Positions 53,701 to 63,632 of a stretch of DNA of 64,000 nt are shown piece by piece. A model generated the notes under the pieces. The model ran no database searches. It was not told where the DNA came from and worked only from the letters and a program-made list of their open reading frames with translations. The DNA is from Lentilactobacillus hilgardii DSM 20176 = ATCC 8290 (lineage in GTDB: Bacteria; Bacillota; Bacilli; Lactobacillales; Lactobacillaceae): positions 395,259 through 459,258 of the forward strand of contig NZ_GG669993.1 of NCBI RefSeq assembly GCF_000159315.1, read 5' to 3'. Numbering within the stretch: position 1 is the stretch's first letter; each line of letters opens with the position of its first letter. Both the position numbers and the translations under genes were made by a program.

Positions 53701-55770
53701 TTAATGAGAATCGTAAGTAATATTATTATCTCTTAAAATGGTTTTACCGTCACGAACCACCTTGTAACGGCCAACCTCATTCTTTGTTAATTTGAACGGC
53801 AATATCACGGTGGTATCCCGTGTAATCACCATTTGTTTATACACAGTTGAATAGTCATGATCATGATCTTTCAAGTAAATCAAAACAACATTTTCACCAG
53901 AAGCGGTCGTACTTGCCTCGGTTTCCGGAGCCGGCGTTTCACTTGAAGACGTTTGTGGTTGAACACTACTGCTAAACGCAGAACTTGATGATGACTGTGA
54001 ATTGTTAGAATTACTAAAATATGGAATAGTAACTTTCACATTAAAGCTCTCCAGTTGATCCTTTGCTTTTGCTTGGGGACCTCTTGATAACCAAACAATA
54101 ATATTACCGCCTTGCTGAATACTATTGTTAGCCGCCGGTGATTGACGAACAACCCGTCCCTTCTTTTGTTCGTTGGAGTAAACGTAATCAAAAGTTGGAT
54201 TGATTTTTTCTTTATTTGCGTAACTGACAACCTGAGCCTTGGTCATATCAGTCAGGTCTTTTAGAATGACTTGTTGAATACCAGTGGACACAACGAATAT
54301 TAACGTATGGCCCTTAGGATTTACCCGCTTTCCAGATGCAAAATCCTGTTGAAGAATTTTTCCCGACTGAAATGATCCCGAAGGAGCGTTTCTTCTACGA
54401 ACTTTAAATCCTTGTGCTTCCAAACGGGACTTCACTTCGCCATAATCCTGGCCAACATAATTGTCCAAACGAACTTTTTTGATACCAGAGCTGACAATGA
54501 GTGCCACCCGGGTGTTTTTTTTGACTTTAGTATTCTCTTTTGGAGTAGACGTAATAACACGATTTCGATCGACCTTTTCACTATTTCGATAAGAAATTTT
54601 TCCCACTCTCAAATCAGCATCTTCAAGTTTTTCCGTCGCATCATTTCTTAAAGTACCACTAATGACCGGCACTGTTGTCCGGGCACTTGCGCTGACTATA
54701 AAAATAACGGCGAATATAAGAACTAAAAAACCAATAATACCACCGATTAGCCATCGACGACGCCTTTTGTGGCTTTTCCTTTTAGGCCGCTTTTCATCGC
54801 TTTGATTGGTCTCTTGTGCTTCACGTTGATCAGCATTAGCATTGTCCGTCATTGAATTTTCAGGAAAAGCAGAAAATGGCATCACTCGTGTTTTTTCATT
54901 CATTTCTGCGTTTTCTTCGGGAACAACGAATCTTGGTTCGTCTGCCCTGGATTTGTCCAGTGATGTATTTAAATCCGCTGCTAACGCATTAACATCCGGG
55001 TAACGATCATGTGGATTTTTGGTTGTTGCCTTTAAGACCACATTTTCCAGCGCTTGGGGAATCCGGGGATCAAAATCTCTGACAGATGGGATCGGCTGCT
55101 GTGAATGTTTAATTGCAATTGAGACGGCTGTATCACCGTTAAACGGTACTTTACCTGTCAATATTTCATAAAGAATAATTCCCAACGAATATATATCAGA
55201 TTGCTTAGTTGCCATTTGGCCTTTAATCTGTTCTGGGGACAGGTAATGAATAGATCCGATGATTGATTTGGTCTGCGTCATTGTATCTTCACTTTCAAGT
55301 CGTGAAATACCAAAATCCGTAATCTTAATATAACCGTTTTTATCTACTAAAATATTCTGAGGCTTTAAATCCCGGTGAATAATATTATGATGATGAGCTT
55401 CACTAACAGCCGAACAAATTTGCTCCATGATGTTCACAACTTCGGCATATGGAATTGGAAAACGATCCTTAATATAATGTTTAAGGTCTTCCCCATCAAC
55501 GTACTCCATTACCAAGTACTGCATACCCTCAACTTCATCAACATCATAAATGCCAACAATATGAGGATTGTCCAATTCAGTTGCGGCCATTGCTTCATGT
55601 TGAAATCGTTTTTTAGCTTTGGGATTATCCCGAAAATCAAGCCTCAGCAACTTGACGGCAACTTCTCGATTTAAAATTAAATCTTCAGCCAGATAAACAT
55701 CGGCCATGCCACCTTCACCAAGCCGACTAATAATTTTATAACGGCCATTTAACACAAATCCCTTATTCAT
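53701..55770 (-). CDS. prkC: PASTA-domain serine/threonine protein kinase (PrkC/PknB/StkP type)
   Basis: A 689-residue membrane kinase. The kinase domain (10-270) has the glycine loop GEGGMADVY, Lys40, catalytic HRDLKPQN with Asp134, DFG and a TTQ/TK-rich activation loop. A membrane segment lies at about 340-362. Three PASTA repeats (about 363-425, 426-495, 496-563) bind muropeptides or lipid II, and a Ser-rich linker precedes a C-terminal domain without clear family. It senses cell-wall state and controls division. It overlaps the phosphatase gene by eight bases. Confidence 0.96.
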   Translation of the reverse strand: MNKGFVLNGRYKIISRLGEGGMADVYLAEDLILNREVAVKLLRLDFRDNPKAKKRFQHEAMAATELDNPHIVGIYDVDEVEGMQYLVMEYVDGEDLKHYIKDRFPIPYAEVVNIMEQICSAVSEAHHHNIIHRDLKPQNILVDKNGYIKITDFGISRLESEDTMTQTKSIIGSIHYLSPEQIKGQMATKQSDIYSLGIILYEILTGKVPFNGDTAVSIAIKHSQQPIPSVRDFDPRIPQALENVVLKATTKNPHDRYPDVNALAADLNTSLDKSRADEPRFVVPEENAEMNEKTRVMPFSAFPENSMTDNANADQREAQETNQSDEKRPKRKSHKRRRRWLIGGIIGFLVLIFAVIFIVSASARTTVPVISGTLRNDATEKLEDADLRVGKISYRNSEKVDRNRVITSTPKENTKVKKNTRVALIVSSGIKKVRLDNYVGQDYGEVKSRLEAQGFKVRRRNAPSGSFQSGKILQQDFASGKRVNPKGHTLIFVVSTGIQQVILKDLTDMTKAQVVSYANKEKINPTFDYVYSNEQKKGRVVRQSPAANNSIQQGGNIIVWLSRGPQAKAKDQLESFNVKVTIPYFSNSNNSQSSSSSAFSSSVQPQTSSSETPAPETEASTTASGENVVLIYLKDHDHDYSTVYKQMVITRDTTVILPFKLTKNEVGRYKVVRDGKTILRDNNITYDSH

Positions 55771-56512
55771 CCGGCATCACCTCCGAATCATAGCGGGCAA
55801 CTAAAACCGTAATGTTATCGAGGCCGCCATTTTTATTCGCAAGCGATACCAGCAAATTGCATTTTGCTTGAATATCTTCATCCATCGACAGAATTTCTTC
55901 AATATCCGGATCATCTACCATGTTCGTCAGTCCATCCGTACAAAGAAGAATCTGGTCATTTTTTTGAATGCTGTACGCTTTAAAATCAGCCGAAGAATCA
56001 TCGTTAATCCCCAAACTTTTAGTAATAATATTTTTATAGGGATTGTTTTTAGCCTGATCAGGTGTGATATCCCCATGTTTGACAAGTTCATTAACATAGG
56101 AATGGTCCTCTGTTATCTGAGTAAGCTTGCCACCTGAAAGAACATAGCCGCGACTATCTCCAATATTGGCAATGAGACTTTCATCACCATCGATAAGAGC
56201 AGCCACCATCGTTGTTCCCATTCCCTTCAGTCGCCTGTCCGAATTTGATTGATTAATAATTGCGGCATTTTCCTGAGCCAGCTTCTCTGTAAACCAGGAT
56301 TTAATGTCGGAAAGACTGTTAATATCAGTTTTTTCAAAACTACTACCAATGTGAGTAACGACCATCTTGGAAGCAACTTCACCAGCATTATTGCCACCGA
56401 TGCCATCGGTGATAAGGGCCAAAATTAATCCTTGCTTGTTCTCGAATTTTCCAACCGCATCCTCGTTCTTATCGCGAACTTTTCCGGTAGACGATTGATA
56501 GGCAATTTGCAT
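55763..56512 (-). CDS. stp: PP2C-type serine/threonine phosphatase
   Basis: A 249-residue PPM phosphatase. The metal-binding motifs are RDKNEDA (near 14-20), ITDGIGGNNAGEVAS (about 35-49), ANIGDSRGYVL, CTDGLTNMV and GGLDNITVLV. It dephosphorylates PrkC and its targets. It begins at an ATG with GGAG and its 3' end overlaps prkC, so kinase and phosphatase are made together. rsmB lies directly upstream. Confidence 0.96.
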   Translation of the reverse strand: MQIAYQSSTGKVRDKNEDAVGKFENKQGLILALITDGIGGNNAGEVASKMVVTHIGSSFEKTDINSLSDIKSWFTEKLAQENAAIINQSNSDRRLKGMGTTMVAALIDGDESLIANIGDSRGYVLSGGKLTQITEDHSYVNELVKHGDITPDQAKNNPYKNIITKSLGINDDSSADFKAYSIQKNDQILLCTDGLTNMVDDPDIEEILSMDEDIQAKCNLLVSLANKNGGLDNITVLVARYDSEVMPDE

Positions 56513-56527
56513 ATTGTATCAACTCCG

Positions 56528-57862
56528 TTACGATTTCCTAACCAAAGAGCAGACAAAGAATCCATCCGAGCCAAAATCATCGGGGTAAATATTAATCATC
56601 CCGTTTTCATCAGTTGTCAGATTCAGGTCAGTCTTGGTTGGTTCGATTTGAAAATCAGGATGTGCATCAAGAAACTGCTTAATCACTTCTTGATTTTCTT
56701 GTTGAACGATTGTACAGGTACTATATGTAATAGTACCACCAGTTTTTACTTTCGGTGCAACGGCTTCAAGAATTTGCAGCTGAATTTGTGATAAATGATT
56801 GATATCAGCTAACGTCTTATCATACCTGATTTCCGGCTTTCTACGCATCAAGCCAAATCCGGAGCATGGTGCATCAACTAAAATATGATCAAACATTTCA
56901 TCAGAAAACTTCTCATCAACTTTTCGGGCATCCAACGCCTGGGTTTCAACCACACCATCTACTCCAAGTCGTTTAGCATTTCTAATCACATTTTTCAATT
57001 TATTTTGGTGAATATCCAGTGCAATGACGCGCCCATTTTTTAAATTAGCTGCAATTTGAGTCGTTTTTCCACCGGGTGCGCTACAAGCATCAAGAATCAA
57101 ATCATCAGGCTGAATCGACATTGACTCAACCGGCAGCATAGCACTCTCATCCTGAATAGTTAATAAACCATTTTCAAAGAATGCACTATGAACCACTTGC
57201 CCTTTATCAACAATAATGCCTTCACCGGCAACAAGGCTATCTTCCGTTTGAAATCCAGCCTGCGTAAGTTGATCAGTCAATTTTGATTTGGTTGTTTTTG
57301 CTTTATTAAACCGAACGGATTGTTTAGGCGTTTGATTCAATGATTTAAAAACTTGATCCGCCTTTTGCTTGCCCAATTGGCCTTCAATAAGCGATACCAA
57401 CCACTCAGGAACGCTATATTTAATCGAAATCTTTTTGACTGGATCTTTAATTTTGTCAGGTTCCCTGACACCCTTACGATCCATCTGGTGAAGAATACCG
57501 GTTACAAAACGCCGTGTGCCATCATGTCCCATTGACTTTGCAATTTTAATCGATTCGTCAAAAATTGCGCGTTTAGGAACACGGTCCAAATATTCGAGCT
57601 GATACATCGCTGTATATAAAAGTTCTTTCACCCAGTCTTCTGTTTTTTCCGAATCTTTCAAAAATGGCACCAATTGATATTCCAGTGTCATTCGATGTTG
57701 AATCACGCCATAAACAATATTCGTAAAAAGCGCTTTGTCTACATCACTCATTGACGTTGATTCAATAACCGCGTTAATCTGTAAATTTGAATAAGAACCA
57801 CCACTGGTACGCAATAGTGTTCTGACAGCTAGTTCCCGTGGATTGTTCGTTTGATATTTCAT
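56528..57862 (-). CDS. rsmB: 16S rRNA (cytosine(967)-C5)-methyltransferase
   Basis: A 444-residue m5C methyltransferase. The N-terminal NusB-like domain (about 1-140) is followed by the SAM domain with LDACSAPGGKTTQIA, IALDIHQNKL, the PC motif in DAPCSGFGLMRRKPEI and the TC motif in YSTCTI, whose two Cys are catalytic. It starts at an ATG directly next to the fmt stop. It lies in the fmt-rsmB-stp-prkC-rsgA order. Confidence 0.96.
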   Translation of the reverse strand: MKYQTNNPRELAVRTLLRTSGGSYSNLQINAVIESTSMSDVDKALFTNIVYGVIQHRMTLEYQLVPFLKDSEKTEDWVKELLYTAMYQLEYLDRVPKRAIFDESIKIAKSMGHDGTRRFVTGILHQMDRKGVREPDKIKDPVKKISIKYSVPEWLVSLIEGQLGKQKADQVFKSLNQTPKQSVRFNKAKTTKSKLTDQLTQAGFQTEDSLVAGEGIIVDKGQVVHSAFFENGLLTIQDESAMLPVESMSIQPDDLILDACSAPGGKTTQIAANLKNGRVIALDIHQNKLKNVIRNAKRLGVDGVVETQALDARKVDEKFSDEMFDHILVDAPCSGFGLMRRKPEIRYDKTLADINHLSQIQLQILEAVAPKVKTGGTITYSTCTIVQQENQEVIKQFLDAHPDFQIEPTKTDLNLTTDENGMINIYPDDFGSDGFFVCSLVRKS

Positions 57863-58810
57863 TTAGTTAATCACCTTTTGGCCAACTTTTAAGGCCTGCC
57901 CTGCTCCGTTTAAATAATCTGTAATCGCTTGTCTTGGTTTACCAGCAGGTTGAAGCTCCAAAATTTCCAAGATTGAACCCCCACCGGCAGCAATTTGTAA
58001 TTGATGCTTCGTTTTCTCAACAATCACTCCTGGTTTACGGGGGGTCTGCCCATCAACTACTGCTGATTTCCAAATCTTAGTTCGTTTACCATTCAAAGTC
58101 GTATACGCTGTTGGATCCGGTCGAAGTGCCCGAACCTTTGCATCTACCAAAAAAGCTGATTTAAAAAAATCCAATTTCTCTTCTTCAGGCTTAATTGTCG
58201 GCGAAAAAATGACCTTTTCTGGATCCTGTTTAATTGGGGTTATCTCACCGGAAATAACTTTAGGCAGCGTCTTTAAAAGCAGGTCCCTGCCGACAAGGCT
58301 CAATTTAGCAAACATTGAAGCCGTATCATCCGTATTATTAATTGGAATCGCCTGTTGCGCAAGAATGTCACCCGCATCCATTTTTTTCACCATATAAATA
58401 ATACTGATCCCGGTTTCCTTATCACCATTTAAAATAGCATACTGGATGGGTGCACCGCCACGATATTTCGGTAGTAAAGAACCGTGAACATTCACAGCTG
58501 CAATTTTAACAGCATTGAGTAATTTGGTTGGTAAGAACTGGCCAAATGCGGCAGTGACAATAAGGTCGGGATGCATCTCAATTAATTGTTGCATCTCGTC
58601 ACTGCCACTGATTTTTTCCGGTTGGAGAACCGGAATGTTCAATGCTTCAGCCTGCTGTTTAACTGGAGATTTTTGAATCTGATGTTTCCTGCCGACTGGT
58701 CGATCAGGTTGCGTAACTGCTGCCAATACTTGGTAGCCCTGATCTACCAATCCTTTCAAAACCGGAACGCCAAAACTTGGAGTTCCCATAAACACAACTG
58801 TTGTCAACAC
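57863..58810 (-). CDS. fmt: Methionyl-tRNA formyltransferase
   Basis: A 315-residue enzyme that formylates initiator Met-tRNA. It has FMGTPSFGVPVL, the catalytic VNVHGSLLPKYRGGAPIQ (Asn, His) and DAGDILAQ, followed by a C-terminal OB-fold domain from about 205. The start is GTG 58810, seven bases after AGGAAA. It abuts rsmB with no gap. Confidence 0.97.
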   Translation of the reverse strand: MLTTVVFMGTPSFGVPVLKGLVDQGYQVLAAVTQPDRPVGRKHQIQKSPVKQQAEALNIPVLQPEKISGSDEMQQLIEMHPDLIVTAAFGQFLPTKLLNAVKIAAVNVHGSLLPKYRGGAPIQYAILNGDKETGISIIYMVKKMDAGDILAQQAIPINNTDDTASMFAKLSLVGRDLLLKTLPKVISGEITPIKQDPEKVIFSPTIKPEEEKLDFFKSAFLVDAKVRALRPDPTAYTTLNGKRTKIWKSAVVDGQTPRKPGVIVEKTKHQLQIAAGGGSILEILELQPAGKPRQAITDYLNGAGQALKVGQKVIN

Positions 58811-58834
58811 TATCGTTTCCTTTCCATTCTAAAG

Positions 58835-61231
58835 TTACATAAAGTCGAGCGGTTCATTATCAATTGAGATTAATAATCCTCCTTGCTGCTTTGTTTGAGA
58901 CTTAACTAAAACGTCATCAAGTGCAGCTTTAAGTTTCGGCTCCTGACGATATTTAATAATGATTTGATAAAAATAACGATTATTAACCCTGGTAATTGTT
59001 TTAGGAGTTGGTCCCAATACAATCGCCTTATTCGTTAAATACCGGCGCAGGAAACCGGCAATTTGGTGCATTTCATATGCCGTCTGTTTTTCAGATGGTG
59101 AGCTGCCGGTAATTTTGATGGTGAAATAATAAGGCGGATACTTGCCAAGATGACGAATCCGCATTTCAGTATGATAAAACTTTTCGTAATCCTGTGTTTT
59201 AGCCAACTGAATAGCGTAATGATCGGGGTTAAATGTTTGTATCACAACTTCTCCCTGCTTATCAGCACGTCCGGAGCGTCCGGAAACTTGCGTTAATAGT
59301 TGAAATGTTCGCTCACTGGATCGAAAATCAGGAAACTGAAGCGCTGAATCAGCATTTAAAACCCCAACAAGTGTCACTTCCGGGAAATCAAGCCCCTTTG
59401 CAATCATTTGAGTTCCTAATAAAATATCGGCTTTGTGAGCACCGAATTTATTGATGATTGCCTCATGAGACCCCTTTTTCCGGGTTGTATCAACATCCAT
59501 TCTCAAAACACGGGCAGTTGGAAATAGATCCTTAACCTGTTCTTCAAGCTGCTGGCTGCCAATCCCGTAATGCCGAATACGCTTACTGTGGCATTTGGGG
59601 CAAACCGTTGGGATCGGTTCCTTATGACCACATAAATGGCAGTTTAGTGTATGCGTATCTTTATGCATGGTTAAAGAGATGTCACAGTTTGGGCATTGAG
59701 GAACATAACCGCAATCCCTGCACATAATAAAAGAGGAGTAACCCCTGCGATTCAGTAACAGAATAATTTGCTCATGCTTTTCCAGCCGATCGGTAATCAA
59801 GTTTGAAAGTCGTTTGGACAAAATATGTCGATTATGAGCCATTTCATCTTTCATATCAACAATCGAAACGTGGGGCAGTGCATGGTTGTTGAAACGATGA
59901 GGCAACATGATCAGCTGATAGACCCCCTTCATTGCTCGCGCACGGGATTCCAACGATGGCGTTGCACTTCCCAATACAACAGGGCAATGATTGTACACTG
60001 CCCGCCATTTAGCCACGTCTCTGGTCTGGTAACGCGGCGTATCGGATTGCTTATAACTACTATCATGTTCTTCATCCATAATAATTAAACCAATATTCTT
60101 CAAAGGCGCGAAGATTGCCGAACGAACACCAACAACAACTTTTGCCTGACCGCTATTAATCCGTTGCCATTCGTCGTACCGTTCCCCACTTGACATTGCG
60201 CTGTGAAGCATCGCCACTTGGTCCCCAAACCTACTTCGAATTCTGCCAACAATCTGGGGGGTCAACGTAATCTCTGGAACCAGCATAAGCGCCGTCTTAC
60301 CAATACTCAGTGCATGGGCCATCGCCTGTAAATAGACTTCCGTCTTCCCGGAACCGGTCACCCCTTCGAGCAGGAAAGTCGTGTCCGTTTGTTTTCCAAT
60401 TGCATTATTAATCCGATTGACGGCAGTTTGCTGATCTTCATTCAGGTCAAGCGGATAACTCCTTGACACGGGCTGCAAAAATGGATTTCGAATTCTTCTA
60501 ACCTGAGTTTCGGTTACCCATCCCTGCTTAACAGCTGTATCAAGTACCTGTCTACCGACACCCTCGTGCAAAAGCTTGGATTGAAGGAACGTTTGAGACG
60601 GTTGTTCATACAGCATCTTAAGTAATCGGCGTTGACCAACCGCACGTTTCTGAACATCTATCAGCACATGATCGATTTGCTGTTGATTAAGCTTACTTTT
60701 ATAGGCTCTAGACAATATCGGTTTTGCATGACTGGATAATTCATAATGAACTTTAATCTGATTTGATTTTCGGAGTGCCAAAATTTCTGCAATTGTCTTG
60801 TTATTAAACTTTTGCCGATCATAGTCAATTTCGTTTTGACCATGAAAAATAGCCGGGTAGGTATCCCGTATTTGATCAGTCGCTAATAACTTCTTTTTAA
60901 ATTTTGTCCGCATACCACCGGGTAACATTGTCTGCAAACAACTAATTTTAAAGGAAAAGGTTTTATCTGCCATCCACTCGGACAATTTTAACAATTCCGG
61001 TGTAATAACCGGCGAAAGATCAACGAGTGAACTGATTTTTTTAAGCTTGCCATCAAAGGATGTTTTATCTGAAAGGCCAATCACAAAACCAGTGACTCTT
61101 CTGCGGCCGAAGGGAACTTGTACCCGCATGCCGGGTTGAATCTGTTCTTCAAGGTTTTCAGGAATTAAATAGCTATATGGATTATTTGTTTGACGTGTTG
61201 GCACATCTACAATAATTTGTGCAACCTGCAA
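58835..61231 (-). CDS. priA: Primosomal replication protein N' (PriA helicase)
   Basis: A 798-residue replication-restart helicase. The N-terminal 3'-DNA-binding domain begins with VDVPTRQTNNPYSYLIPE; the motor has LLEGVTGSGKTEVYLQ, DEEHDSSYKQ, and GSATPSLES; a zinc-binding region contains CRDCGYVPQCPNCD and CHLCGHKEPIPTVCPKC; late motifs are GTQMIAKGLDFP and QVSGRSGRADK. The start is TTG 61231 behind GGGGGTGA. It is between coaBC and fmt. Confidence 0.97.
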   Translation of the reverse strand: MQVAQIIVDVPTRQTNNPYSYLIPENLEEQIQPGMRVQVPFGRRRVTGFVIGLSDKTSFDGKLKKISSLVDLSPVITPELLKLSEWMADKTFSFKISCLQTMLPGGMRTKFKKKLLATDQIRDTYPAIFHGQNEIDYDRQKFNNKTIAEILALRKSNQIKVHYELSSHAKPILSRAYKSKLNQQQIDHVLIDVQKRAVGQRRLLKMLYEQPSQTFLQSKLLHEGVGRQVLDTAVKQGWVTETQVRRIRNPFLQPVSRSYPLDLNEDQQTAVNRINNAIGKQTDTTFLLEGVTGSGKTEVYLQAMAHALSIGKTALMLVPEITLTPQIVGRIRSRFGDQVAMLHSAMSSGERYDEWQRINSGQAKVVVGVRSAIFAPLKNIGLIIMDEEHDSSYKQSDTPRYQTRDVAKWRAVYNHCPVVLGSATPSLESRARAMKGVYQLIMLPHRFNNHALPHVSIVDMKDEMAHNRHILSKRLSNLITDRLEKHEQIILLLNRRGYSSFIMCRDCGYVPQCPNCDISLTMHKDTHTLNCHLCGHKEPIPTVCPKCHSKRIRHYGIGSQQLEEQVKDLFPTARVLRMDVDTTRKKGSHEAIINKFGAHKADILLGTQMIAKGLDFPEVTLVGVLNADSALQFPDFRSSERTFQLLTQVSGRSGRADKQGEVVIQTFNPDHYAIQLAKTQDYEKFYHTEMRIRHLGKYPPYYFTIKITGSSPSEKQTAYEMHQIAGFLRRYLTNKAIVLGPTPKTITRVNNRYFYQIIIKYRQEPKLKAALDDVLVKSQTKQQGGLLISIDNEPLDFM

Positions 61232-61254
61232 GAATTAGTCACCCCCTTTGTAAA

Positions 61255-62469
61255 TCATTGTCGGCTTATTAAACGATGACTTAAGATGTGAATGAGTTGC
61301 TGGGCTACTTTTTGTTTGCTCTCAACTGATGTTTTTTGTTGATCTCCGTTGGCAAACAGGAAAGTGACTTGATTATTGTCTGCACTAAATCCAATCCCCT
61401 TTTGGGAAACATCATTAGCGACAATGAGATCAAGATGTTTTGCCTTGATCTTTTTTTCGGCATTCGTTATCAAATCATTTGTTTCGGCAGCAAAACCAAT
61501 CACAATCTGTGAGGCTTTCTTAGTTGTCGCAACTTCTTTTAGAATATCCGGATTTCTGACCAAGTCTAAAGTCATCGTCTCATTGTGATCGTTTTTTTTG
61601 ATTTTTCTATCTGAAACAGTTGCTGGGCGAAAATCAGCAACTGCCGCTGCCATTATTAAAACATCCGCATCCACAAACTGCTTCTGAACAGTTTGCAATA
61701 AATCTCGTGCGGTTTCTACTGGCAGGACCTTTACGCTTTCAGGCTTTGGTAACGTTGTATTTGCAGTAATTAAAGTCACCTCGGCGCCAGCCAGCTGCGC
61801 TGCCTTTGCAATTGCAAATCCCATCTTTCCAGATGAATGATTTGTCAAATAACGAACCGGGTCCAAAGGCTCGCGCGTTCCACCGGCCGTAATGACAATT
61901 CGTTTACCCTCGAGTTCCTTTGATCCCGAATTAAAGTGTTGATCCACCCAATCTAATATTTCTTCGGGCTCGGGAAATCGCCCCTTACCGGAATAACCTT
62001 CCGCCAAAAAGCCTTCGGCAGTGTCCATCACGTTGATACCGGCGCTAGTCAATGTCTGCAGATTTGTTTGGGTTGCAAAATTGTCCAGCATATGGACGTT
62101 CATCGCTGGTACAACATAAATCGGCGCGGTGGTTGCAAGTAGCGCCGCATTAACCACATTATCCGCAATGCCGTTAGACATCTTGGCAATTGTATCGGCC
62201 GTTGCAGGTGCAACAATTGCTAAATCTGACTGATCGGCAATCGCAACATGGGGAATTGTTTTAGGATCGTCTGTTGAAAAATCGTCTTTGACAACCCGAT
62301 TCTTGCTTAGACTCTGAAAAGTCAGCGGGCTGACAAATCGTTGAGCCGACTCTGTCATGACAACATGCACATCGTTATGATTCTTCACTAACAATCGAGT
62401 CAGAATTAAAGATTTATAGACAGCAATACTACCGGTTACATACAGCGAAACGCGTTTATTTTGAAACAA
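61255..62469 (-). CDS. coaBC: Bifunctional phosphopantothenoylcysteine decarboxylase / phosphopantothenate-cysteine ligase
   Basis: A 404-residue two-domain enzyme of coenzyme A synthesis. The CoaC flavoprotein half (1-185) has YVTGSIAVYKS, the active His segment KTIPHVAIADQ, APATADTIAKMSNGIADN and AMNVHML; the CoaB half has ITAGGTREPLDPVRYLTNHSSGKMG and AAVADFRP. I chose TTG 62469 (MFQNKRVSLYVTG), because GGTGGTGA lies at the right distance; ATG 62484 is the alternative. The longer frame to 62,604 overlaps a terminator and is rejected. Confidence 0.94.
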   Translation of the reverse strand: MFQNKRVSLYVTGSIAVYKSLILTRLLVKNHNDVHVVMTESAQRFVSPLTFQSLSKNRVVKDDFSTDDPKTIPHVAIADQSDLAIVAPATADTIAKMSNGIADNVVNAALLATTAPIYVVPAMNVHMLDNFATQTNLQTLTSAGINVMDTAEGFLAEGYSGKGRFPEPEEILDWVDQHFNSGSKELEGKRIVITAGGTREPLDPVRYLTNHSSGKMGFAIAKAAQLAGAEVTLITANTTLPKPESVKVLPVETARDLLQTVQKQFVDADVLIMAAAVADFRPATVSDRKIKKNDHNETMTLDLVRNPDILKEVATTKKASQIVIGFAAETNDLITNAEKKIKAKHLDLIVANDVSQKGIGFSADNNQVTFLFANGDQQKTSVESKQKVAQQLIHILSHRLISRQ

Positions 62470-62563
62470 ATCAGTCACCACCATTTTTAAATTCACACTT
62501 AATTGTAACAAGGATGTATGCATTAGCAAAAGCCAAATGCTTTTATGACTTTTAATTATTCCC

Positions 62564-62603
62564 AAAAAAATGGCCTGGAACAACGATCTGCTTGTTCCGG
62601 CCA
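62564..62603 (-). terminator. Rho-independent terminator after rpoZ
   Basis: On the minus strand TGGCCGGAACAA (62603-62592) pairs with TTGTTCC-GGCCA (62583-62571, one bulge), followed by TTTTTTT. It lies 25 bases after the rpoZ stop and about 95 bases before coaBC, so gmk-rpoZ can end there. Confidence 0.85.
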
Positions 62604-62628
62604 CTTAATTGACATCATACTCATTTAA

Positions 62629-62841
62629 TTAGTTAAAATCACGATTCTTGGGATCAATTTTCAAAACACCGGCAGCAATCTCTTCAAAAGCCTTACCAAC
62701 CGATTTTCTGGACTTATAACTGTCCAACAATGGTTTTGCTCCAGCATCCAATTCATGTGCTCGCTTACTTGCAAGCATAATTAATGAATATCTGGAATCA
62801 ATTTTATCAAGTAATTTATCAACAGATGGATAAAGTAACAT
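62629..62841 (-). CDS. rpoZ: DNA-directed RNA polymerase subunit omega
   Basis: A 70-residue omega subunit. It has the signature [28 protein letters not shown] and [15 protein letters not shown]. It helps to assemble and stabilise the RNA polymerase beta' subunit. The start is an ATG two bases after the gmk stop, so the two are coupled. The strong terminator follows. Confidence 0.96.
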   Translation of the reverse strand: MLLYPSVDKLLDKIDSRYSLIMLASKRAHELDAGAKPLLDSYKSRKSVGKAFEEIAAGVLKIDPKNRDFN

Positions 62842-62843
62842 TA

Positions 62844-63458
62844 TTAATCGTCTCCTAACATTGATTCATAATCGGGCATCACTCTGGCAACCTTTAATCG
62901 TTCACTTCTGATAATTGATTTAATCCGATCAACGGCTAATGGCACTTTGTCATTTAGAACTGCGTAATCATAATTTCGCATCATACTAATTTCACCAACG
63001 GCTTTTTTGATACGCTTGTTAATAACATCCATTTTGTCGGTTCCACGACCAATTAAACGATGCTTTAACGCCATTAAGTCGGGCGGCGTCAAAAATACGA
63101 ATACAGCATCCGGACAATTTGCACGAACTTGCATCGCACCATTTACTTCAATTTCAAGGAAAACATCCTTACCAGAATTCAAAGTCTCATTGACATATTT
63201 TAATGGGGTACCATAATAATTGTCAACGTATTTCGCGTATTCAAGCATTTCACCGTTTTGAATATTCTGTTCAAACTGCTCCTTTGAAACAAAATAATAG
63301 TCAACACCGTTTTTCTCACCAGGACGAGGTTTTCTGGTCGTCATTGACGTTGAGTACTCAAAGTCAACATCCGGTTCCTCAAAAAGTGCTTTTCTGACAG
63401 TTCCCTTACCAACGCCGGAAGGACCGGATAAAACAATTAACATTCCTCTTTTTGCCAT
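62844..63458 (-). CDS. gmk: Guanylate kinase
   Basis: A 204-residue GMP kinase. P-loop [12 protein letters not shown] lies at about residues 8-19, then the GMP-binding segment [27 protein letters not shown] and the [13 protein letters not shown]alker-B-like strand. ATG 63458 with AAGGGA upstream is preferred over a frame 11 codons longer. The promoter is at 63,494-63,522. rpoZ follows. Confidence 0.96.
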   Translation of the reverse strand: MAKRGMLIVLSGPSGVGKGTVRKALFEEPDVDFEYSTSMTTRKPRPGEKNGVDYYFVSKEQFEQNIQNGEMLEYAKYVDNYYGTPLKYVNETLNSGKDVFLEIEVNGAMQVRANCPDAVFVFLTPPDLMALKHRLIGRGTDKMDVINKRIKKAVGEISMMRNYDYAVLNDKVPLAVDRIKSIIRSERLKVARVMPDYESMLGDD

Positions 63459-63493
63459 CGTCAAAATCCCTTCAAATATTTGTAGTAACAACC

Positions 63494-63522
63494 ATTATCG
63501 TTCATTTTTAAGATTTTTACAA
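63494..63522 (-). promoter_or_regulatory. Promoter of gmk-rpoZ
   Basis: On the minus strand: -35 TTGTAA (63522-63517), a 17-base spacer and -10 GATAAT (63499-63494). It lies about 35 bases upstream of the gmk start. Confidence 0.6.
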
Positions 63523-63570
63523 GTCTAACATCTGTTTCGCAATAAATCATAAAAATTTTAATATTAGGGG

Positions 63571-63599
63571 TTGATATTTCGAACTGCCGTTCGTATAAT
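63571..63599 (+). promoter_or_regulatory. Promoter of the small SOS-type gene
   Basis: A -35 TTGATA (63571-63576), a 17-base spacer and a consensus -10 TATAAT (63594-63599). The spacer is almost entirely filled by the LexA box described next. Confidence 0.85.
63580..63593. promoter_or_regulatory. LexA/DinR box (SOS operator)
   Basis: CGAACTGCCGTTCG is a perfect match to the Gram-positive SOS box CGAAC-N4-GTTCG. It lies between the -35 and -10 of the promoter, so LexA binding would block RNA polymerase directly. Confidence 0.9.
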
Positions 63600-63632
63600 A
63601 AAGTCACAAACAAATGTTCGGAGTGAAATAAC

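Noticed and set aside
62470..62604. 45-codon extension of coaBC
   Set aside because: It overlaps the rpoZ terminator, has no ribosome site and is not family-like.
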